Shown here one piece after another: positions 39,096 to 48,487 of a stretch of 64,000 nucleotides of DNA. The stretch is from Pseudomonas sp. GM18 (GTDB taxonomy: Bacteria > Pseudomonadota > Gammaproteobacteria > Pseudomonadales > Pseudomonadaceae): positions 124,001 to 188,000 of the forward strand of contig NZ_AKJT01000025.1 of assembly GCF_000282195.1 (NCBI RefSeq). Reading direction: 5' to 3'. The first letter of the stretch is position 1; each line of letters starts with the position of its first letter. A model generated the notes under the pieces. It saw only the letters and a program-made list of their open reading frames with translations. It ran no database searches and had not been told where the DNA came from. The translations under genes and the position numbers were made by a program.

Positions 39096-40922
39096 ATGAA
39101 AAAGAATGACCAGTGGAACCTGTCCTACTTGGCGATCGCTTTTATCGTCATGGGCCTCATGCAGGTTTTCTTTGTCGAGCACCAGGCTGTGCAGCCCCTC
39201 CCCTACAGCCAGTTCATGCAACTGTTGAACGAGCAAAAAGTCAGTGACTTGCAGATCGACAAGGACCGGATCAGCGGCAAATTGGTGGAGCCCATCGATG
39301 GACGCGAGCGGTTCTCCACGGTGCGGGTCGATCCGGCGTTGGCGACCGAACTCTCCCAATCGGGCGTCGGTTTTACCGGGGTCAATGAAAACACCTTTAT
39401 AAACAGCCTGTTGGGCTGGTTTTTGCCATTCATTCTGATCATGGTGTTCTGGAATTTCCTGTTTCGCGGGATAGCGGACAAACAAGGCCTTGGCGGGTTG
39501 ATGAATGTCGGCAAGTCGCGGGCCAGGATCTTTGTCGAACGCGACACCGGGGTGACCTTCGCCGATGTCGCGGGCATTGACGAAGCCAAGGCCGAACTGG
39601 TGGAAATCGTCTCGTTCCTCAGGGACAAGGCCCGATACGCACGCCTGGGCGCGCACATTCCCAAGGGCACCTTGCTGGTCGGCCCGCCAGGCACAGGCAA
39701 GACCCTGGTGGCCAAAGCCATCGCCGGTGAAGCCGGTGTGCCGTTTTTCTCGATTTCGGGGTCGGAGTTTGTCGAAATGTTCGTCGGGGTCGGTGCGGCC
39801 CGGGTCCGCGACCTGTTCGAACAGGCACGCCAGGCGGCGCCCTGCATCATCTTCATCGATGAACTCGACGCGCTGGGCAAGATGCGTGGCGTCGGCGTGT
39901 TAGGCGGCAATGACGAGAAAGAACAGACCCTCAACCAGTTACTGGCCGAACTGGACGGCTTCGATCCGCGTGAGGGCGTGGTATTGCTGGCTGCGACCAA
40001 CCGGCCGGAGGTTCTCGACCCGGCGCTGTTGCGCGCCGGGCGCTTCGACCGGCAGATTGTGATCGACCGCCCCGATCGCAAAGGGCGGCAGTCGATTCTT
40101 AAGGTTCATCTGAAGAAAATCACCGTGGAACCAGGCCTCGATAGCGCACGTATCGCCGAAATCACCACCGGTTTCACCGGCGCCGACCTGGCCAACCTGG
40201 TGAACGAAGCGGCCATCGTCGCCACCCGTCGCGGCGCCGAGGCGGTCAGCCTGAACGACTTCACCGCCGCAGTGGAACGCCTTATCGCGGGGCTTGAACG
40301 CAAAAGCAGCCTGCTCGACCCCGACGAGCGCCGGGTGGTGGCCTATCACGAGATGGGGCATGCCCTGGCCGCCAGCAGCCTGCCGGCCATGGACCCGGTT
40401 CATAAAGTCTCGATCGTGCCCCGCGCCATCGGCTCGCTGGGCTATACCTTGCAGCGACCGACCGAGGATCATTTCCTGATCAGTTGCCAGACGCTCAAGG
40501 ACCGGATTGTCGTGCTGATGGCCGGGCGCGCCGCCGAGGACCTTGTCTATGGCCAGATCTCCACCGGGGCCGCCGACGATCTGGGTCGCGCGACCGATAT
40601 CGCCCGGCAACTGATCACCCGCTTCGGCATGAGCCCCGAGCTCGGCCAGTCGGTGCTGGAAAAGCAAACCCCAACGTACCTGGGAGATCGCATGGCCACG
40701 ATGGGCGAAAAGGATTATTCGGAACAGACCGCTCGGGAAATCGACCTGGGTATTCGTGCCCTGCTCGATGAAGCCTACCAACGGGCCAAGGCGCTGCTCC
40801 AGAGTCGTCGGGCCGACCTGGACGAAGGTGCCCGCCTGTTGCTGGAAAAGGAAACCCTCACGCCCGAGGAGTTTCCACCGCTGATGCCATTCAAGCCCAC
40901 CCCGGCATCACCAGCACCGTGA
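39096..40922 (+). CDS. ftsH: Accessory FtsH AAA+ membrane protease
   Basis: 608 aa, shorter than the housekeeping enzyme (about 640). Two N-terminal membrane segments (8-27 and 103-123) flank a small periplasmic domain. Walker A GPPGTGKT 196-203, Walker B IIFIDELD 251-258, second region of homology [19 protein letters not shown] 301-319, and the zinc-protease HEMGH 418-422. The lambda-rich C-terminal tail differs from essential FtsH. Extra FtsH copies with Hsp20 are typical of heat-resistance islands; here it probably degrades damaged membrane proteins. Confidence 0.93.
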   Translation: MKKNDQWNLSYLAIAFIVMGLMQVFFVEHQAVQPLPYSQFMQLLNEQKVSDLQIDKDRISGKLVEPIDGRERFSTVRVDPALATELSQSGVGFTGVNENTFINSLLGWFLPFILIMVFWNFLFRGIADKQGLGGLMNVGKSRARIFVERDTGVTFADVAGIDEAKAELVEIVSFLRDKARYARLGAHIPKGTLLVGPPGTGKTLVAKAIAGEAGVPFFSISGSEFVEMFVGVGAARVRDLFEQARQAAPCIIFIDELDALGKMRGVGVLGGNDEKEQTLNQLLAELDGFDPREGVVLLAATNRPEVLDPALLRAGRFDRQIVIDRPDRKGRQSILKVHLKKITVEPGLDSARIAEITTGFTGADLANLVNEAAIVATRRGAEAVSLNDFTAAVERLIAGLERKSSLLDPDERRVVAYHEMGHALAASSLPAMDPVHKVSIVPRAIGSLGYTLQRPTEDHFLISCQTLKDRIVVLMAGRAAEDLVYGQISTGAADDLGRATDIARQLITRFGMSPELGQSVLEKQTPTYLGDRMATMGEKDYSEQTAREIDLGIRALLDEAYQRAKALLQSRRADLDEGARLLLEKETLTPEEFPPLMPFKPTPASPAP

Positions 40923-40977
40923 CGCTGCGATCAATCGCCCGCAGACGGCGCCCTGCCCTAATCGCTGAAGGCTCATC

Positions 40978-41403
40978 ATGTTCGCAGTCACGCTAATCAA
41001 CACATTGGTGGTGGTCGTCACGGTGGTGATCCATTACGAATGCCTGCTGCGCCTGAACGATTGGTTGCCCAGGCTCAAACTCTGGAGCCGCTTTCGGATC
41101 GTCGCCGGGGTGTTCGGCGCGATGCTGGCCCATGCGATAGAAGTCTGGTGTTTCGCACTGGTCTATTACCTGCTGATCCGCTCCGGTGAATGGGGCAGCC
41201 TGAGCGGCAATTTCGATGGCTCGTACCTGGACTGCGTGTACTTTTCCTTCACCACGTTCACGACCATCGGTTTCGGCGACATTTCACCCATGGGTAACCT
41301 CAAGTACCTGACCGGGTTGGAGGCACTGACGGGGCTGGTGCTGATTTCCTGGACCGCCTCGTTTCTGTTTCTGGAGATGCAGAAATACTGGAGGAGCAAA
41401 TAG
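40978..41403 (+). CDS. Small potassium-channel-like protein
   Basis: 141 aa with three hydrophobic segments (2-20, 42-67, 110-132). The pore loop reads TTFTTIGFGD (residues 92-101), the K+ selectivity filter followed by the conserved Asp. There is no RCK or cyclic-nucleotide domain, so gating is unknown. Follows ftsH after 55 bp and is likely co-transcribed. Confidence 0.88.
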   Translation: MFAVTLINTLVVVVTVVIHYECLLRLNDWLPRLKLWSRFRIVAGVFGAMLAHAIEVWCFALVYYLLIRSGEWGSLSGNFDGSYLDCVYFSFTTFTTIGFGDISPMGNLKYLTGLEALTGLVLISWTASFLFLEMQKYWRSK

Positions 41404-41516
41404 CGCCCGGCTCAACAGGGGCAAGCCTTTTCCCGCTCATCGATTGAGCCTGTAAACGCCCGATTGAAACGGTGATCCGAACTATGCTTTAAGCTCTTGT
41501 CAGGGGGACGTTTGCA

Positions 41517-42263
41517 ATGCCTGAAACCCGGCCGTATCAACGTCATTATCTGAAAGCCGCGTGTTCCAATTGCAGCGTTCTGGAGTTGTGTCTGCCGATT
41601 GGCCTGACCAGCCACGAAGTCGAACGGCTGGATACCCTGATCATTCAACGTATAAAGATTAAAAAAGGTGCGGCCCTGTACCGGGCCGGCGATCCGTTGC
41701 GCTCGCTCTACGCGGTACGGATCGGTTCATTCAAGACCAGCATGCTGTCGTTCGACGGTCGCGAGCAGGTCACCGGTTTTCAGATACCCGGAGAGATGCT
41801 CGGTCTGGATGCCATCAGCGACGATCGGCACACCTGCAGTGCCTTTGCCCTGGAGGACAGTGAAGTCTGCCCTTTCAACTTCGCTCAACTGGAGAAGCTC
41901 GCTCAGGAGCTGCCCTCGTTGCAACACAACATGAACAAGATCTTGAGCCGGGAAATAGTGCGTGAGCACAACCTGCTCATGATGATGGGCAACATGAACT
42001 CCGATGAACGCCTGGCCGCCTTCCTGCTGAACCTGTCGCAACGGCTGCGCATTCGGGGGTACTCGTCCCGAGACTTTGTACTGAAGATGCGTCGCGAAGA
42101 GATCGGCTCCTATCTGGGCCTGCGCCTGGAAACCATCTGTCGGGGCATCGCTCATCTGCGGGATCTGGAGCTGGTCGAGATTTCCGGGCGTAATGTCAAA
42201 GTCCTGGATCTGGACGGGCTCAAGCAACTGGTCGCCGGCTGCCACCGGGAGACGCCCCTCTGA
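41517..42263 (+). CDS. FNR/ANR-family regulator with Fe-S cysteines and altered recognition helix
   Basis: 248 aa. C16, C19, C25 and C118 align by spacing with the four [4Fe-4S] ligands of E. coli FNR (20, 23, 29, 122), so oxygen sensing is likely. A cyclic-nucleotide-fold domain and long dimer helix precede the HTH MRREEIGSYLGLRLETICRG. FNR reads TTGAT through E209, S212 and R213; here the residues are E205, C208 and R209, a Ser to Cys change. It may bind a variant site. Its own promoter shows no perfect box. AGGGGGA precedes ATG 41517. Confidence 0.9.
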   Translation: MPETRPYQRHYLKAACSNCSVLELCLPIGLTSHEVERLDTLIIQRIKIKKGAALYRAGDPLRSLYAVRIGSFKTSMLSFDGREQVTGFQIPGEMLGLDAISDDRHTCSAFALEDSEVCPFNFAQLEKLAQELPSLQHNMNKILSREIVREHNLLMMMGNMNSDERLAAFLLNLSQRLRIRGYSSRDFVLKMRREEIGSYLGLRLETICRGIAHLRDLELVEISGRNVKVLDLDGLKQLVAGCHRETPL

Positions 42264-42296
42264 CGCCTTGCGGTGCATCGGTTTTGGAGAATCGTT

Positions 42297-43280
42297 ATGC
42301 GCGCCATGGTTCTGCAGGCCCCCGGCCAGCCGCTGCAACGCGAAGAACGTCCCGTGCCGCAGCCCGGCGCGCAGCAATTGTTGATCAAGGTGTTGGCCTG
42401 CGGCGTGTGCCGCACCGATCTGCATCTGCTGGACGGTGAATTGCCGCAAGCCGTGCTGCCGCGGGTGCCGGGCCATGAAATCGTCGGTGAAGTGACGGCG
42501 GTGGGTGGCGACGTCGCGCCCGACTGGGTCGGCAAGCGCGTCGGGGTTCCCTGGCTTGGCTGGACGTGCGGTGAGTGCACGTTCTGCTGCTCGGGCCGGG
42601 AGAATCTCTGCGACCGGGCACAGTTTACCGGCTGTCATCTGGATGGCGGTTATGCCGACTACACGGTTGCCGACGCGCGCTTCTGTTTCCCCATCCCGGA
42701 CGCGCTCCTGGCGACCGAAGCCGCACCGCTGCTGTGTGCCGGGCTGATCGGTTTTCGCGCCTTGCAAATGGCCAAAGGCGCACGCCACCTGGGCCTCTAT
42801 GGCTTCGGCGCGGCGGCGCATCTGGCGATTCAGGTGGCGCGGGGCCGGGGACAGCAGGTGTACGCCTTCACTCGACCGGACGACAGCGAGGGCCAGGCCT
42901 ATGCCCGAACCCTGGGAGCGGCGTGGGCAGGCCCCTCGGATCAGCCACCGCCACACCCGCTCGACGCCAGCCTGATCTTCGCCCCCGTCGGTGCACTGGT
43001 GCCACTGGCGCTGGAAGCCACCGTCAAGGGCGGCTGTGTAGTTTGCGCGGGCATCCACATGAGCGACATCCCCGGTTTCCCCTATCGACTGCTGTGGGGC
43101 GAACGCAGCGTCCGCTCGGTGGCGAACCTGACCCGCGAAGATGGCACAGCGTTTTTTGAAGAGCTGCGTCATACGCCCGTGCACAGCGACGTCACCTGTT
43201 TTGCCCTGGACGATGCCAATCAGGCGCTGGCACACCTGAGGGCCGGTCAGGTCAAAGGGGCGATCGTGCTCATTCCCTGA
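42297..43280 (+). CDS. Zinc-dependent alcohol dehydrogenase
   Basis: 327 aa from ATG 42297 (GGAG 8 bp upstream). Catalytic-zinc ligands sit in ACGVCRTDLH and GHEIVGEV, structural-zinc cysteines in CGECTFCCSGRENLC, and the NAD loop in YGFGAAAHLAIQVA. The expected reaction is NAD-linked alcohol/aldehyde interconversion; with the neighbouring FNR-like gene (34 bp upstream) it suggests fermentation or redox balancing when oxygen falls. Confidence 0.92.
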   Translation: MRAMVLQAPGQPLQREERPVPQPGAQQLLIKVLACGVCRTDLHLLDGELPQAVLPRVPGHEIVGEVTAVGGDVAPDWVGKRVGVPWLGWTCGECTFCCSGRENLCDRAQFTGCHLDGGYADYTVADARFCFPIPDALLATEAAPLLCAGLIGFRALQMAKGARHLGLYGFGAAAHLAIQVARGRGQQVYAFTRPDDSEGQAYARTLGAAWAGPSDQPPPHPLDASLIFAPVGALVPLALEATVKGGCVVCAGIHMSDIPGFPYRLLWGERSVRSVANLTREDGTAFFEELRHTPVHSDVTCFALDDANQALAHLRAGQVKGAIVLIP

Positions 43281-43454
43281 CGCTCGCCCCTGCCGTTCGG
43301 TGGTTTTTCCGGCACCGTCCACCAACAACGCTAGGCTTACGGATGACGTGGCGATCACTCGTCATATTGCAGGGAGCGCAAAAAAAAATGGAATTAATTG
43401 ACCGTTGGCGGCCTCTCTCTCTCAGGACAGCCTGTATCAAGGAGGAATGCCGCC

Positions 43455-45269
43455 ATGCAGATTTCTAATCATTACAAATGGTCTGCCTTGGCCGCCATTG
43501 CTCTGACCCTCTTCAGCGTACTGATATTTTTGCTGATCAAATCCTACTCGTACGACACATCGACCTACTTCGAGTCGCGCGACTTCGTGCGTCAACTCAA
43601 GCAATACGATGCCAACTGGAACGTGAAGGTCCTGCGGGCCAAAATCGGCATGAACAACAACCTGCTGTTGGTGGCGCCGCCTGAAGCGGAAGAACGCTGG
43701 GAACAGCTCGATAGCCTTAACGCGGTCGGCCCGCTCTCGACCCTTTGGCAATCTCGACGCCAGGGTTATCTGGATGCGGTAGAAAACAAAACCCGGTTGA
43801 TTGAGCAATTCAAACAGCACAACACGGCCTTGAGAACAGCATTCGAGGCCTTGCCTACGCTGGAAGATGCCATTCGGGTGTTGCTGGAAGATTCCAACGA
43901 CAAACTCTCGTCGGTGGATGCTCGGGCGGCCTCAGTGGTGTTCGACCTTACTTTGGACACCCTTGAATACGCCCTCTATGTCGCCAGCGAAAGGGCTGAG
44001 GAAATATCCGGACATCTGAAATATCTGGATGAATACATCCATCAACTGCCGCCTGAACAGCGCCCGCCTTTCACTGCCTTGGTAGATGCAGTGAATGCGA
44101 TTGTGCTTGAGCAACCCATCGTCAATGACCTGGTTGATCGCATCAGTGTCATTCCGGTTGCACAGCAACTGGACAGCATCAACGAGTTATTAAACGAGAC
44201 ACAACGGCGCACAGCCGCGACAGATCGCCAATACCATCTTTACCTGGGGATCTGCGCCACCATCATGGCGCTGCTGTTGCTGTACCTGGCCGCTCGTCTG
44301 ATTCGCAGTTATGCGCTGATCAACAAGATGAACAACCAATTGCAGACGGCAAACGAGCGACTGGAGCAACGCGTCGAGGAACGTACTCGCGAACTGTTGG
44401 AAGCCGAGCGCGAACTGATCGACGCCGCGCGGATGGCCGGTATGGCAGAGATCGCGACCAACGTGCTGCACAATGTCGGTAATGTACTGAACAGCGTGAA
44501 CGTCTCCGCGGAATTGATCACCCGCAAATTGTCGACCAGCAAAACCCTCGGCCTGGGTAAAGCGGTAAAAATGATCAATGAACATGCCGAAGACCTGGGG
44601 CAGTTCATGACGCACGATGAAAAAGGCAAACTGCTGCCCCTTTACTTCAATCAACTGGTCGATTCCATCGCGGCCGAGCAATCGAGCATCGTTGACGAGC
44701 TGGCGCAACTCACCAAAAGCATCGATCACATCAAAGACATCGTCGCCACCCAACAGGCCTATGCCGGCGCCGCCAGGCTGGTCGAACCGTTGAATGTCGT
44801 CGATCTGTTCGAAGATGCATTACGCATGAATTCCGGCGCCTTGAGTCGGCACCACGTCACAGTCATCAAAGACTACCAGGCCACACCGACCATCATCGGC
44901 GACAAACACCGACTGCTGTTGATCCTGATCAACCTGATCAGCAATGCCAAATATGCGATGTCCAGGGTCAGCGATCATGAACGCCGCATGACGCTGGGCG
45001 TCAGGATTATCGATAACGCAACGCTGCGCTTCAGCGTAGAGGATCAGGGCGAAGGGATCGCCGCCGAGAACATGGCCCGCATCTTCAATCACGGCTTTAC
45101 CACGCGCAAGGAAGGTCATGGTTTTGGCCTGCACAGTTGCGCGCTCGCGGCGGTGGAGATGAACGGGCACCTTCGCGTCCATAGCGATGGACCCGGCCAG
45201 GGAGCGGTTTTTACCCTGGAGATTCCGCTGGAGATGGCGCATGCAGTGCCTACCGCCGTAAGCCTGTAG
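43455..45269 (+). CDS. Orphan membrane sensor histidine kinase
   Basis: 604 aa from ATG 43455 (AGGAGG upstream). TM1 at about 9-28, an all-helical periplasmic sensor of about 230 residues, TM2 at about 261-282, a coiled coil (LQTANERLEQRVEERTREL), then the phosphoacceptor H339 in VLHNVGNVLNSVNV. The catalytic domain has NLISNAKYAM (N box), VEDQGEGI (G1) and GHGFGLHSCALAA (G2). No response regulator is adjacent. Its TAG stop is the first bases of a REP element. Confidence 0.9.
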   Translation: MQISNHYKWSALAAIALTLFSVLIFLLIKSYSYDTSTYFESRDFVRQLKQYDANWNVKVLRAKIGMNNNLLLVAPPEAEERWEQLDSLNAVGPLSTLWQSRRQGYLDAVENKTRLIEQFKQHNTALRTAFEALPTLEDAIRVLLEDSNDKLSSVDARAASVVFDLTLDTLEYALYVASERAEEISGHLKYLDEYIHQLPPEQRPPFTALVDAVNAIVLEQPIVNDLVDRISVIPVAQQLDSINELLNETQRRTAATDRQYHLYLGICATIMALLLLYLAARLIRSYALINKMNNQLQTANERLEQRVEERTRELLEAERELIDAARMAGMAEIATNVLHNVGNVLNSVNVSAELITRKLSTSKTLGLGKAVKMINEHAEDLGQFMTHDEKGKLLPLYFNQLVDSIAAEQSSIVDELAQLTKSIDHIKDIVATQQAYAGAARLVEPLNVVDLFEDALRMNSGALSRHHVTVIKDYQATPTIIGDKHRLLLILINLISNAKYAMSRVSDHERRMTLGVRIIDNATLRFSVEDQGEGIAAENMARIFNHGFTTRKEGHGFGLHSCALAAVEMNGHLRVHSDGPGQGAVFTLEIPLEMAHAVPTAVSL

Positions 45270-45449
45270 CAGCTGCCGAGCAGCGCGAGGCTGCGTTCGG
45301 CGGCGAAGCCGTCGTGAGTCCGGCTGACACGGTTCGTCTGATACACCGCGAGCTCTGATTTTACGACTGCTGCGCAGCCGAACGCAGCCTCGCGCTGCTC
45401 GACAGCTGCTACAAGCGAACGCAGCCTCGCGCTGCTCGGCAGCTGCTAC
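45266..45449. repeat. Three REP units, one forward and two inverted
   Basis: GTAGCAGCTGCCGAGCAGCG starts at 45266; inverted copies end at 45412 and 45449, the last two in direct tandem. The cluster fills the gap between two converging genes and supplies the kinase stop codon. Confidence 0.88.
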
Positions 45450-45459
45450 AAGGTAGCCG

Positions 45460-46278
45460 TCAACCCACCAGCGCAATCAATTGCTGGCGTTGCGCATCCG
45501 TGAGCATCGGGCCTCCACCTGCACCGGCGTTTTCCGCCATATAACGCGGGTTGCCGGTGCCGGGGATGACGCAGGTCACCGCCGGATGAGCCAGCAGGAA
45601 CTTGAGCGCCAGTTGCGCCCAGCTATTGATCCCTACTTGCGCAGCCCATCCCGGTAATGGTTTGCCTTTCAATCGAGCGAGCAAGCCACCGCCGCCGAAG
45701 GGCCGATTGCAGATCACCGCCACACCGCGCTCACGACACAGCGGCAGGATTCGCTTCTCGACAGCGCGGTCGTCCAGGGCATAGTTGATCTGCAAAAAAT
45801 CCATCGGTTCGGCTTTCAACACCGCCTCCACTTCGTCGTAGGCCGACGCCGTGTAATGGCTGATGCCGATGTAGCGGATGCGCCCTTCTACCTTCCATTG
45901 ACGCAGGGTCGGCAGATGGATTTTCCAGTCCAGCAGGTTGTGAATCTGCATCAGGTCGATCCGGTCGGTTTGCAACAGTTTGAACGACTGCTCCATCTGC
46001 GCGATGCCTTCTTCGCGGCCACGGGTCCAGACCTTGGTGGCCAGGAAGGCCGGCGAGCGCGGCCGATGGATCGACAGCAACTCACCGGTCGTCTGCTCGG
46101 CACGACCGTACATGGGCGAACTGTCGATCACCTTTCCACCCTTCTCGAACAACGCGCTGAGCACCGCGTGCAGTTGTTTGTAAGCGGCATCGCAAGGCGC
46201 GACATCAAAACCGCGATAAGTGCCCAAGCCGACGATGGGCAACGGCTCGTTGCTGGAAGGAATGGCTCGGGTCAGCAT
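45460..46278 (-). CDS. Aldo/keto reductase
   Basis: 272 aa from ATG 46278 with AGGAGG 8 bp upstream. TIM-barrel AKR features: VIDSSPMYGRAEQTTGELL (Asp and Tyr of the tetrad), LATKVWTRG (Lys), MQIHNLLDWK (His) and the late CVIPGTGNPRYMAEN nucleotide-binding turn. NADPH-linked carbonyl reduction is expected; substrate unknown. Confidence 0.9.
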   Translation of the reverse strand: MLTRAIPSSNEPLPIVGLGTYRGFDVAPCDAAYKQLHAVLSALFEKGGKVIDSSPMYGRAEQTTGELLSIHRPRSPAFLATKVWTRGREEGIAQMEQSFKLLQTDRIDLMQIHNLLDWKIHLPTLRQWKVEGRIRYIGISHYTASAYDEVEAVLKAEPMDFLQINYALDDRAVEKRILPLCRERGVAVICNRPFGGGGLLARLKGKPLPGWAAQVGINSWAQLALKFLLAHPAVTCVIPGTGNPRYMAENAGAGGGPMLTDAQRQQLIALVG

Positions 46279-46394
46279 GTTCTTGCCTCCTGGTGTGGCG
46301 AGGGGGTTTGGGCGGCTCTCCTGCACAGCTGAAATTGCTGGACTACACTCTGGCGACGCTCTAGCAATAGCTGTCTCCAGGCCCGAAGCAGTCC

Positions 46395-47183
46395 ATGTCG
46401 TCCACTAAACTTAGCCGAATGTCGCGAACCCTGGTGTCTCTCTTCGCTTTCATTGCCGTTGCATACCTGCTGCTCTGCGCCGCGCTGTTCGTGTTTCAAC
46501 GGGCCCTCATCTACTACCCGCAACCTCGCGCCATCGTCACACCCGAATCGCTTCTTACCTTGTCAGTTGCCGACGCGCAGGTGCTGGTGACCGTCAGGCC
46601 GCATGACGGGCCGAAGGCGTTGATCTATTTTGGTGGCAATGCCGAGGACGTTTCCCGCAGCCTACCCGAGTTTTCGCAGGCGTTTGCGGATCATGCGATC
46701 TACTTGCTGCATTACCGAGGCTACGGTGGCAGTACCGGCTCGCCCTCCGAGGAGGCGATTCAGCGTGATGCCATGACCTTGTTCGACTTTGTCTACAACA
46801 CCCACCCCGATATCGCCGTGATCGGGCGCAGCCTGGGTTCGGGCGTTGCCGTGCGTCTGGCCAGCCAACGCCCGGCCTCGCGACTGATCCTGATCACGCC
46901 CTACAACAGCCTTGAAGATCTCGCCGCCCGCCAGTTCCCCTGGTTCCCGGTGAAATGGCTGCTTCAGGACAAGTTCGAATCCTGGAAATACGCCGCTCAC
47001 ATCACCGTCCCGACGCTGTTGGTTGCGGCCGAGCATGACGAAGTCATACCGCGCGCAAGCACAGACCAGCTCTACACCCATTTCGCCAAGGGTGTGGCCT
47101 CGCTGCAGGTCATACCGGAAACCGGCCACAATACGATCTCCGAGAGCCCCAAATACCTTAAGATGCTGGGTGCCGCGTTGTGA
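46395..47183 (+). CDS. Membrane-anchored alpha/beta hydrolase
   Basis: 262 aa. One N-terminal membrane helix (about residues 10-32), then a serine hydrolase fold: HYRGYGGSTG (oxyanion strand), the nucleophile elbow GRSLGSG, VAAEHDEVIP with the acid, and ETGHNTI with the His. Resembles the ABHD13/17-like group. Substrate unknown. It is divergent from the reductase gene. Confidence 0.88.
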   Translation: MSSTKLSRMSRTLVSLFAFIAVAYLLLCAALFVFQRALIYYPQPRAIVTPESLLTLSVADAQVLVTVRPHDGPKALIYFGGNAEDVSRSLPEFSQAFADHAIYLLHYRGYGGSTGSPSEEAIQRDAMTLFDFVYNTHPDIAVIGRSLGSGVAVRLASQRPASRLILITPYNSLEDLAARQFPWFPVKWLLQDKFESWKYAAHITVPTLLVAAEHDEVIPRASTDQLYTHFAKGVASLQVIPETGHNTISESPKYLKMLGAAL

Positions 47184-47238
47184 GGGCCATCACAACCGCA
47201 GGCCTATAAGGAGGCGGGCATCAGATCGAAATGAACAC

Positions 47239-47276
47239 TTAACATTTTTTTTACAATTCAACTGGCATGGTATACG
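47239..47276 (+). promoter_or_regulatory. ColR-like operator overlapping a sigma-70-like promoter
   Basis: TTAACATTTTTTTTAC at 47239-47254 fits the ColR consensus as I recall it, YYNASNNYTTTTTCAC, with one mismatch. It overlaps a possible -35 TTTACA (47250-47255) and -10 TATACG (47271-47276, 15-bp spacer). Confidence 0.5.
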
Positions 47277-47340
47277 GCTGCGAGTTCTGCGGCTCATGAT
47301 GGGCGTTGCGCAGACCTTCAACAGAACAACGGAGCGTGGC

Positions 47341-47466
47341 ATGGAGCCATCGGTGGTATCGATTCAAAAAAATACGTTGATCAGCAAACACTTACAGGGG
47401 GTTGTCATGCAAAGGCGTCCTTTGCGCAGGATGGGAATCAGTCGCACACAGGCGCAGGCCTCATGA
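47341..47466 (+). CDS. 41-codon upstream ORF coupled to the epimerase gene
   Basis: ATG 47341 has GGAG at good spacing. The 41 residues (MEPSVVSIQKNTLISKHLQG, then basic VMQRRPLRRMG and a QAQAS end) stop in TGA that overlaps the epimerase ATG (ATGA, 47463-47466). The epimerase has no strong ribosome site of its own, so translation may be coupled. Could be a leader or simply a small protein. Confidence 0.45.
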   Translation: MEPSVVSIQKNTLISKHLQGVVMQRRPLRRMGISRTQAQAS

Positions 47467-48440
47467 CGGTTCTGGTCACTGGCGCCGCCGGTTTCATCGG
47501 GTATCACACCGTCAAGCGTTTGTGTCGCGAAGGCCTTGAAGTGGTCGGTATCGACAATCTCAACGACTACTACAGCGTAGAACTCAAACACGCGCGGCTC
47601 AAAGAGCTGGAATCCTTGCCGGGCTTTCGTTTCCAGGCCCTGGACATCGTCGACAAACCGGCCTTGATGGCGTTGTTCCAGGCTCATGCTTTCACCGAGG
47701 TTGTGCACCTGGCCGCCCAGGCGGGTGTTCGCTATTCACTGGACAACCCGGACGTCTACGCGCAGTCCAATCTGGTGGGTTTTCTGAATGTGCTGGAAGC
47801 TTGCCGGCACCATCGCCCCGCGCATCTGATCTATGCCTCGAGCAGCTCGGTGTACGGCACCAACAGCAAAATGCCGTTCAGTGTCGAAGACGCCGTCGAT
47901 CATCCTATTTCGCTGTACGCCGCCAGCAAACGCGCCAATGAACTGCTGGCGCATAGCTATTGCCATCTCTATGGCCTGAAAGCCAGCGGCCTGCGCTTTT
48001 TTACCGTTTACGGGCCCTGGGGGCGCCCCGACATGGCGCTGTTCAAGTTTACCGAGGCGATCATCAAAGGCTTGCCGATCGACATCTATAACCATGGCCA
48101 GATGTCGCGCGACTTCACCTACGTCGACGACATCGTCGAAAGCATCGCCCGCCTGCGCTCCAAGCCACCGGTGCCGAACGAGCCTGGCGATGGCGTAAAC
48201 CGAATCTTCAACATAGGCCGCGGCCAGCCAGTGCCGCTGCTGGAGTTCGTCGACTGCCTGGAATCGGCGCTGGGCATCAAGGCCCAACGCAACTTCATGC
48301 CACTACAGGCAGGCGATGTGATCAAGACCTGGGCCGATATTTCGGCACTGGCCGAGTGGGTCGACTTCCGTCCTCAAGTGACGGTTGAGACCGGTGTGGC
48401 AGAATTTGTGAAGTGGTATCGCCACTTCTATCAGATATGA
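47463..48440 (+). CDS. UDP-glucuronate 4-epimerase-like SDR
   Basis: 325 aa extended SDR. GAAGFIGYHT binds NAD; DNLNDYYSVELKHARL is characteristic of the UDP-glucuronate 4-epimerase group; the catalytic Ser/Tyr/Lys are in YASSSSVYG and YAASK. Expected product is UDP-galacturonate. First large gene of a five-gene operon that also holds a lipid-linked-sugar synthase and an ArnT-like transferase. Confidence 0.85.
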   Translation: MTVLVTGAAGFIGYHTVKRLCREGLEVVGIDNLNDYYSVELKHARLKELESLPGFRFQALDIVDKPALMALFQAHAFTEVVHLAAQAGVRYSLDNPDVYAQSNLVGFLNVLEACRHHRPAHLIYASSSSVYGTNSKMPFSVEDAVDHPISLYAASKRANELLAHSYCHLYGLKASGLRFFTVYGPWGRPDMALFKFTEAIIKGLPIDIYNHGQMSRDFTYVDDIVESIARLRSKPPVPNEPGDGVNRIFNIGRGQPVPLLEFVDCLESALGIKAQRNFMPLQAGDVIKTWADISALAEWVDFRPQVTVETGVAEFVKWYRHFYQI

Positions 48441-48487
48441 ATCGAGCCCTTGATAAATAAAAGACCAAGGAGCAAGGGGGGGACTCT

